A DNA stretch of 64,000 nt from Kibdelosporangium persicum. Its GTDB lineage: Bacteria; Actinomycetota; Actinomycetes; Mycobacteriales; Pseudonocardiaceae. The notes beneath the pieces are model-generated. The model ran no database searches. It was not told the DNA's origin and was given only the letters and a program-made list of their open reading frames with translations. The stretch lies in the NCBI RefSeq assembly GCF_013280595.1, contig NZ_JAAATY010000011.1:124001-188000 (forward strand). Direction: 5' to 3'. Within the stretch, counting starts at the first letter, position 1. Each line of letters begins with the position of its first letter. The position numbers and the translations under genes are program-made. Shown here in pieces: positions 60,260 to 64,000 of this stretch.

Positions 60260-60426
60260 GCGGGTACTCCTCAGTGTCGCTATCCGGATTGCCGTACCGC
60301 GCCAGCCGGCCCCGCGATCGCGGGTTTCCTCCAGGGCGGAATGCCACACGGCACGACCGCACAAGGGTAACAACCCGTTACCGCGGCCGGCGAATCCGCC
60401 CCTGCGAGACCTGGAGCACCGCCGGA

Positions 60427-61251
60427 TCAGACGGTCTTCTCCTCCCGGTCCGGGCCGAGTTCCTCGAACAGCTGACGCTGCAGGTAGGGCAGGGACTTGT
60501 CCGGTTCGGTGAGCAGTTCCCAGGCGGGCCCGCCGTGCTCGGGCCACTCCGTGACGCCTGCCTTGGCCAGCGCTTCCGTGCCCTCTGGCGTGGTCAGGTA
60601 GGCGTTGAACCGCTGCACCAGGTCGGGGGTGCGGTACTGGTACGACACCCGGGCGGAGGAGAAACGGAAATCGCGCCATACGGCCGCCAACGCGGGCAGC
60701 TTGACGAAGGCGGACTTCGCGGCCTGGTCGTCGGACGCACTGGCCGCGACGGCTTCGGCCTGCTCGGCCCGTGTGCGGGTGTGCGACTTCGTGATCAGCT
60801 GATACGGCCGCAGCACGGCCCTGGGAAGCCGGGACTCCCAGGGCGAGACCAGCTGGAAGTGCGCAAGCTCCCGGCCGGTCACCGCGCGCAACTCGCTCAC
60901 CGACAACCCGCCCAGCAGCGGCAGGCCGAGCACCAGGCACCGGAAACCGCCGCTGTACTCCCGGACGTCCGCGCGCATGTCCGGGCCCAGCCGGATCTCG
61001 TCGGGCGTGCGGCACCCGGCGACCTCGGCCACCTCGTCGACCATCTGCCACAGACCCGGATGTAACTTGCGGTTGATCCACGCGCCCTGCGTCTCCGGCT
61101 TCGTCCGGCGCATCAGCACGTACCGCACGAAAAGCCACAGCAGCACGACGATCAGCAGCAGCGCCGCCCACGTGGCACTGAAGAGCATGGCCACGGCCGT
61201 GAGTACCCCGGCCGCGAGTGTTGCGAGCAGTACGAGGTACCCGGCCAGCAT
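60427..61251 (-). CDS. Membrane protein with degenerate M48 peptidase domain
   Basis: 274 residues with two N-terminal helices ([41 protein letters not shown]), then a domain laid out like M48 (HtpX/Ste24-like) peptidases: [52 protein letters not shown] and a long helical tail. The zinc motif HExxH reads RELAH, so its first His is replaced by Arg and no catalytic zinc site of the usual kind can form. It is probably a non-catalytic relative. The ATG follows CAGGGG. It starts two bases after the stop of the PemK-like gene, so the two are an operon. Confidence 0.75.
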   Translation of the reverse strand: MLAGYLVLLATLAAGVLTAVAMLFSATWAALLLIVVLLWLFVRYVLMRRTKPETQGAWINRKLHPGLWQMVDEVAEVAGCRTPDEIRLGPDMRADVREYSGGFRCLVLGLPLLGGLSVSELRAVTGRELAHFQLVSPWESRLPRAVLRPYQLITKSHTRTRAEQAEAVAASASDDQAAKSAFVKLPALAAVWRDFRFSSARVSYQYRTPDLVQRFNAYLTTPEGTEALAKAGVTEWPEHGGPAWELLTEPDKSLPYLQRQLFEELGPDREEKTV

Positions 61252-61253
61252 GG

Positions 61254-61649
61254 TCAGCCCCTGGTACGTGCGGCCACCGCGGCGGCCACCCGTGCGAACC
61301 GCTCTGGTTCCAGCACCGCGCCCTCCCTGCGGATGTCGTCCTCGTCCAGCTCGTACATCCGGTCCCACGAGCCGTTGCCCAGCCCGACCCAGCCACGCTG
61401 GCCCGTGCGGTCCTTGCTCGACAGCATCATGGCCAGCAGCCGCTGACCGTTTCGTCCGATCACCAGCAACGGCCTATCCTTACCCCTGTCCGGGTCCTCC
61501 TCATAGGGAACCCAGGCCCAGACGATCTCGCCGGGATCCGCGAGGCCGTCGAGGTCGGGGGAGTAGTCCAGCGTCGAGCCGGGCTCGATGACATGCACCT
61601 GCCGGACACGGCCGTGGGCGGGCTTGGGGTCTTCGCCGGGATCACGCAC
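61254..61649 (-). CDS. PemK/MazF-like protein
   Basis: 131 residues. [27 protein letters not shown] is the strand-loop-strand pattern of the PemK/MazF endoribonuclease fold, followed by [11 protein letters not shown]. Classical members are mRNA-cleaving toxins with an adjacent antitoxin; here no antitoxin gene is present on either side. Related genes beside lepA occur in other actinomycetes, so a housekeeping or regulatory role is possible. The GTG start lies six bases after TACGCT (61661-61656) and lacks a binding site, so the mRNA is probably leaderless. It is divergent from lepA. Confidence 0.75.
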   Translation of the reverse strand: MRDPGEDPKPAHGRVRQVHVIEPGSTLDYSPDLDGLADPGEIVWAWVPYEEDPDRGKDRPLLVIGRNGQRLLAMMLSSKDRTGQRGWVGLGNGSWDRMYELDEDDIRREGAVLEPERFARVAAAVAARTRG

Positions 61650-61711
61650 GCGGCGAGCGTACTGGTCATGGGACTATTGAGCGGTCAGGCATGCAAACAG
61701 CGAGGGAATCA

Positions 61712-63559
61712 GTGGCCACGTTCGCCGATACGACGTTCACGCCGCCGGAGCGCATCCGGAACTTCTGCATCATCGCGCACATCGACCACGGCAAATCCAC
61801 CCTGGCCGACCGGATGCTGCAGCTCACCGGCGTGGTCGAGGAACGCGCCATGCGGGCTCAGTATCTGGACCGGATGGACATCGAGCGGGAACGCGGCATC
61901 ACGATCAAGGCGCAGAACGTGCGCCTGCCGTGGGTGGTGGACGACGAGGAGATCGTCCTGCACATGATCGACACGCCGGGGCACGTCGACTTCACCTACG
62001 AGGTGTCGCGGGCGCTGGAGGCCTGTGAGGGCGCGATCCTGCTGGTCGACGCCGCACAGGGGATCGAGGCGCAGACCCTGGCGAACCTGTACCTGGCGCT
62101 GGAGAACAACCTGGCGATCATCCCGGTGCTGAACAAGATCGACCTGCCCGCGGCCGACCCGGAGAAGTACTCCCGTGAGCTGGCGCACATCATCGGCTGC
62201 GAGCCGGAGGACGTGCTGCGGGTCTCCGCGAAGACCGGCGAGGGCGTGCGTGAGCTGCTCGACGCGGTCGTGCGCCAGGTCCCGCCGCCCGTCGGCGAGG
62301 ACAACGCGCCCGCCCGGGCGATGATCTTCGACTCGGTCTACGACACCTACCGGGGTGTCGTGACCTACATCCGGGTGGTGGACGGCCGGATCACCCCGCG
62401 GGAGCGCATCCGGATGATGTCCACCGGTGCCGTGCACGAGCTGCTCGAGGTCGGCATCATCTCGCCGGAGCCCAAGCCCAGCGCGGGCCTCGGGGTCGGC
62501 GAGGTGGGCTACCTGATCACCGGTGTGAAGGACGTCCGCCAGTCCAAGGTCGGTGACACGGTCACCTCCGAACGCAAGGGCGCGACCGAGCCCCTGGCCG
62601 GGTACCGCGAGCCGAGGCCGATGGTCTACTCCGGGCTGTACCCGCTGGACGGCTCGGACTACCCGGACCTGCGGGAGGCGCTGGACAAGCTGCGGCTCAA
62701 CGACGCGGCGCTGACCTACGAGCCGGAGACCTCGGCGGCCCTGGGCTTCGGTTTCCGCTGCGGCTTCCTCGGCCTGCTGCACCTGGAGATCACCCGCGAC
62801 CGGCTGGAGCGCGAGTTCGGCCTGGAGCTGATCTCCACGGCGCCGAACGTGGTCTACCGCGTCGTGACCGACGACGGCACCGAGACGACCGTGACCAACC
62901 CGTCCGACTGGGTCGACGGCAAGATCATGGAGGTCTACGAGCCGATCGTGAAGACGACCGTGATCTGCCCGAGCGAGTTCATCGGCACGGTCATGGAGCT
63001 GTGCCAGGCCCGGCGCGGCCAGCTCGGCGGCATGGACTACCTCTCGGAGGACCGGGTCGAGCTGCGCTACACGATGCCGCTCGCGGAGATCATCTTCGAC
63101 TTCTTCGACTCGCTGAAGTCCCGCACCCGCGGCTACGCCTCGCTGGACTACGAGGAGGCGGGCGAGCAGACCGCGAACCTGGTCAAGGTCGACATCCTGT
63201 TGCAGGGCGAACCCGTCGACGCGTTCAGCGCGATCGTGCACCGGGATGCCGCCTACACCTATGGCACCCGGATGGCCACGAAACTGCGCGAGCTCATTCC
63301 GCGGCAGCAGTTCGAGGTGCCCATTCAGGCGGCCATCGGTTCTCGCGTGATCGCCCGGGAGACAATTCGCGCGATGCGCAAGGACGTTCTCGCCAAGTGT
63401 TACGGCGGTGACATCACCCGTAAGCGCAAACTGCTGGAAAAGCAGAAGGAAGGCAAGAAGCGGATGAAGATGGTGGGCCGCGTCGAGGTCCCCCAGGAGG
63501 CGTTCGTCGCGGCCCTGTCGACCGACGAGACGGGCGACAAACCCAAGGGCAAAAAATAG
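61712..63559 (+). CDS. lepA: Elongation factor 4 (LepA)
   Basis: Translational GTPase acting on ribosomes, 615 residues. G1 is [14 protein letters not shown], then [12 protein letters not shown]3 [13 protein letters not shown]4 NKIDLP. EF-G-like domains II, III and V follow, and the LepA-specific C-terminal domain has [20 protein letters not shown] and [24 protein letters not shown]. The GTG start giving [18 protein letters not shown] has GAGGGA five bases upstream and fits relatives; an ATG seven codons earlier is the alternative. A hairpin terminator follows. Confidence 0.97.
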   Translation: MATFADTTFTPPERIRNFCIIAHIDHGKSTLADRMLQLTGVVEERAMRAQYLDRMDIERERGITIKAQNVRLPWVVDDEEIVLHMIDTPGHVDFTYEVSRALEACEGAILLVDAAQGIEAQTLANLYLALENNLAIIPVLNKIDLPAADPEKYSRELAHIIGCEPEDVLRVSAKTGEGVRELLDAVVRQVPPPVGEDNAPARAMIFDSVYDTYRGVVTYIRVVDGRITPRERIRMMSTGAVHELLEVGIISPEPKPSAGLGVGEVGYLITGVKDVRQSKVGDTVTSERKGATEPLAGYREPRPMVYSGLYPLDGSDYPDLREALDKLRLNDAALTYEPETSAALGFGFRCGFLGLLHLEITRDRLEREFGLELISTAPNVVYRVVTDDGTETTVTNPSDWVDGKIMEVYEPIVKTTVICPSEFIGTVMELCQARRGQLGGMDYLSEDRVELRYTMPLAEIIFDFFDSLKSRTRGYASLDYEEAGEQTANLVKVDILLQGEPVDAFSAIVHRDAAYTYGTRMATKLRELIPRQQFEVPIQAAIGSRVIARETIRAMRKDVLAKCYGGDITRKRKLLEKQKEGKKRMKMVGRVEVPQEAFVAALSTDETGDKPKGKK

Positions 63560-63570
63560 CACCCGTGTGG

Positions 63571-63596
63571 GTGAGCGGCCGGCTCCGGCCGCTCAC
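63571..63596. terminator. Bidirectional terminator after lepA
   Basis: GTGAGCGGCCGG and CCGGCCGCTCAC are perfect 12-base arms around CT. The hairpin lies 11 bases after the lepA stop and overlaps the last bases of the convergent small gene. Confidence 0.65.
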
Positions 63597-63793
63597 TGGT
63601 CGATGGGCGGATGGCAGTCACATGCCCTGACCAGGTGCCAGACCCAGCTCGGGTCGCCGCCGAACGGTGTCCCGGCCCGGACGCATTCCTCGGCGTGGAC
63701 CTGGTTGTTCGGGTAGTAGTAACCGGTGGTCTGGCAGATCGTGCCGCCCCGGGTCAACGGCAGGTCGGTGCCGGTGCCGCGTGTGCTGTCCAT
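63593..63793 (-). CDS. Small cysteine-bearing hypothetical protein
   Basis: 66 residues. Cysteines occur in TICQTTGYYYPNN, EECVRAG and the CDCHPP near the C-terminus; with two histidines this could bind zinc or form disulfides. There is no signal peptide or membrane helix. The ATG has AGGAGAAG seven bases upstream, which supports a real gene. I do not recognise the family and propose no function. It converges with lepA across a hairpin. Confidence 0.6.
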   Translation of the reverse strand: MDSTRGTGTDLPLTRGGTICQTTGYYYPNNQVHAEECVRAGTPFGGDPSWVWHLVRACDCHPPIDQ

Positions 63794-64000
63794 GATTCTT
63801 CTCCTATGTCGTTCGTGACCGGATATCCCGAGAATCCGGATCGCGGCCGGTGAAGTCGAGCGTATTTCCCCCTTCGGGTGACGTGAGCAGGACAACTCGC
63901 CGGGGTGTGCCGGGTGGTCCCGCGGATCTGTAGACTTCGCGGCTCAACACCGGTCGGCCGGTTTTCCCGGCGGGGATTCCACCGCCCCGGCACGAATGGC
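63794..64000. other. Non-coding sequence at the window end
   Basis: No coding frame is convincing. CCGGAT and ATCCGG form an inverted repeat about 30 bases before the small gene on the minus strand. TAGACT at 63931-63936 may be a plus-strand -10 element for a gene beyond the window. Nothing else was identified. Confidence 0.3.

Noticed and set aside
61254-61649. Complete toxin-antitoxin module
   Set aside because: Only a PemK/MazF-like gene is present. The neighbours are a pseudo-peptidase and lepA, neither of which looks like an antitoxin, so a classical module was not called.
1-64000. tRNA, rRNA, CRISPR arrays, transposases, integrases, phage genes
   Set aside because: I looked for T-arm-like sequences, regular spaced repeats and recombinase motifs on both strands and saw none that could be supported by eye.

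Overview
The window is a high-GC stretch from an actinomycete. It most resembles Pseudonocardiaceae, judging by GTG/TTG starts, many leaderless-looking promoters, dense GTGA/ATGA gene overlaps, Tat signals and gene order. The backbone matches, from memory, the Mycobacterium tuberculosis Rv2462c-Rv2404c series: tig, clpP1, clpP2, clpX, valS, folC, DUF4233, ndk, rne, rplU, rpmA, obg, proB, nadD, rsfS, gpgP, octT, degV, comEA, comEC, holA, rpsT, lepA. Accessory modules are inserted at several joints. I found no tRNA or rRNA genes, CRISPR arrays, prophages or insertion sequences.

Layout. 1-3.7 kb: trigger factor and the Clp protease (clpP1-clpP2, then clpX with a structured leader). 3.8-15.5 kb: accessory block with a Tat-exported esterase-like hydrolase, fdhD, an oxalate/formate-type MFS transporter with a 42-residue partner protein, a GntR regulator with its operator, a VOC protein, an SDR, a frameshifted carboxylesterase, a TetR regulator, a MacB/FtsX-type ABC exporter and an anchored protein of unknown function. 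15.7-20.7 kb: valS and an OmpR-type two-component pair. 20.8-23.3 kb: a three-gene flavinylated electron-transfer module. 23.3-27.1 kb: folC, DUF4233, phoD (behind a probable PHO box) and ndk. 27.4-32.9 kb: a NodIJ-like ABC transporter, then a divergent ABC transporter and YtrA-type GntR regulator sharing a palindromic operator region.

32.9-43.7 kb: the radical SAM/DUF2344 pair, split by an antisense subtilase gene, then rne, rplU, rpmA, obg and proB. 43.7-50.6 kb: accessory block with an MHS-family transporter, an unknown small protein, a RecQ helicase carrying a phosphoribosyltransferase-like tail, and TetR, cytochrome P450, ferredoxin and nitroreductase genes. 50.7-54 kb: nadD, rsfS, gpgP, octT and degV, which include two steps of methylglucose lipopolysaccharide synthesis. 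54.1-57.4 kb: comEA, a possible 39-residue membrane protein, and comEC. 57.4-64 kb: threonine synthase behind a SAM-I (S-box) riboswitch, holA, rpsT, a degenerate M48-like membrane protein, a PemK/MazF-like gene, lepA and a small cysteine-bearing protein.

The strongest observations are the SAM-I riboswitch whose closing stem reaches the thrC ribosome binding site, the flavinylation module, the PHO box at phoD, the RecQ-phosphoribosyltransferase fusion, the broken carboxylesterase, the RELAH pseudo-metallopeptidase, the CTG start of the DUF2344 gene and an 18-bp palindromic sequence occurring identically at two distant sites. All calls come from reading the sequence; no database search was run.
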